Shown here piece after piece: positions 5,977 through 6,111 of a DNA stretch of 6,111 nt. Numbering within the stretch: the stretch's first letter is position 1; each line of letters opens with the position of its first letter. A program made the translations under genes and the position numbers. The DNA is from Myxococcota bacterium (GTDB taxonomy: Bacteria; Myxococcota; Polyangia; GCA-2747355; JAKLHH01), in assembly GCA_022710245.1 (NCBI GenBank), contig JAKLHH010000499.1, positions 1 through 6,111 on the forward strand. Direction: 5' to 3'. The notes beneath the pieces were generated by a model. It ran no database searches. It was not told the DNA's origin and saw only the letters and a program-made list of their open reading frames with translations.

Positions 5977-6111
5977 GGCTCCTGCGAGCCCCGGCGCGCC
6001 ACCTCGGGGGAGCCGGGCTCCTGCGAGCCCCGGCGCGCCTCCTCGGGGGAGCCCCCCGGCTCCTGCGAGCCCCGGCGCGCCTCCTCGGGGGAGCCCCCCG
6101 GCTCCTGCGAG
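5977..6111. repeat. GC-rich tandem repeat, 39/42-bp period, at least 3.3 copies, truncated by window end
   Basis: GGCTCCTGCGAG starts units at 5977, 6016, 6058 and 6100. Units 2 and 3 (42 bp) are identical; unit 1 (39 bp) differs by A for T at its position 25 and by a shorter C-run at its end; unit 4 is cut after 12 bases. Both lengths are multiples of three, so all frames stay open across the array. Each unit holds the hairpin GGCTC-CTGC-GAGCC, a GGCGCGCC octamer palindrome (5993, 6032, 6074), and in units 2-3 a second hairpin CTCC-TCGGG-GGAG. GGCTCC at the unit start also pairs with GGAGCC near its end, giving a nested dyad of about 38 bases. The array begins 30 bases after the stop at 5947. 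No T-run follows the hairpins, so they are not classical terminators, and there are no unique spacers. It may be a minisatellite or the repeat-rich start of a gene lying outside the window. Confidence 0.88.

Noticed and set aside
5703..6002. Minus-strand frame starting in the tandem repeat
   Set aside because: Antisense to the 114-residue gene, composition is Arg/Ala/Ser-rich, and openness in the repeat is forced by its length being a multiple of three.
5977..6111. CRISPR array
   Set aside because: Units are contiguous and nearly identical throughout, with no variable spacers between repeats.

Overview
This is a very GC-rich bacterial window in which real genes end almost every codon in G or C. 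That, plus a secreted protein with AgmX/PglI/TonB-C-like units and a lipoprotein-free envelope polysaccharide theme, suggests a myxobacterium-like (Myxococcota) chromosome. The lineage is an inference from composition and gene style, with no marker gene to confirm it.

Layout: (1) 2-889, plus strand: an NAD-dependent sugar-nucleotide epimerase (extended SDR, GalE/WbpP-like), missing only its first roughly 20 residues. (2) 890-977: a short gap between convergent genes, carrying a 9-bp tandem duplication that repeats the epimerase stop codon in frame; no convincing terminator is visible. (3) 4690 down to 978, minus strand: a two-gene operon joined by an ATGA overlap, consisting of a membrane-anchored family 2 glycosyltransferase followed by a large exported PHP-domain metallohydrolase of the CehA/McbA type. 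(4) 4691-4750: a 60-bp divergent intergenic region with a good sigma-70-like promoter facing right. (5) 4751-5602, plus strand: a secreted protein of unknown function that appears to contain two degenerate copies of a TonB-C/AgmX-like unit, followed with no gap (TAG then ATG, same frame) by a 114-residue orphan protein at 5603-5947. (6) 5977-6111: a GC-rich tandem repeat (39/42-bp period, each unit an imperfect dyad) that runs off the window edge.

The epimerase (nucleotide-sugar supply) and the glycosyltransferase (sugar transfer at the inner membrane) fit a surface-polysaccharide locus, and the exported PHP hydrolase may process a product or phosphoester outside the cytoplasm. The functional link to the right-hand pair is unknown. 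No RNA genes, insertion sequences or CRISPR arrays were seen. The most unusual items are the coupled glycosyltransferase-PHP pair, the internally duplicated secreted protein with its abutting partner, and the terminal codon-phased repeat.
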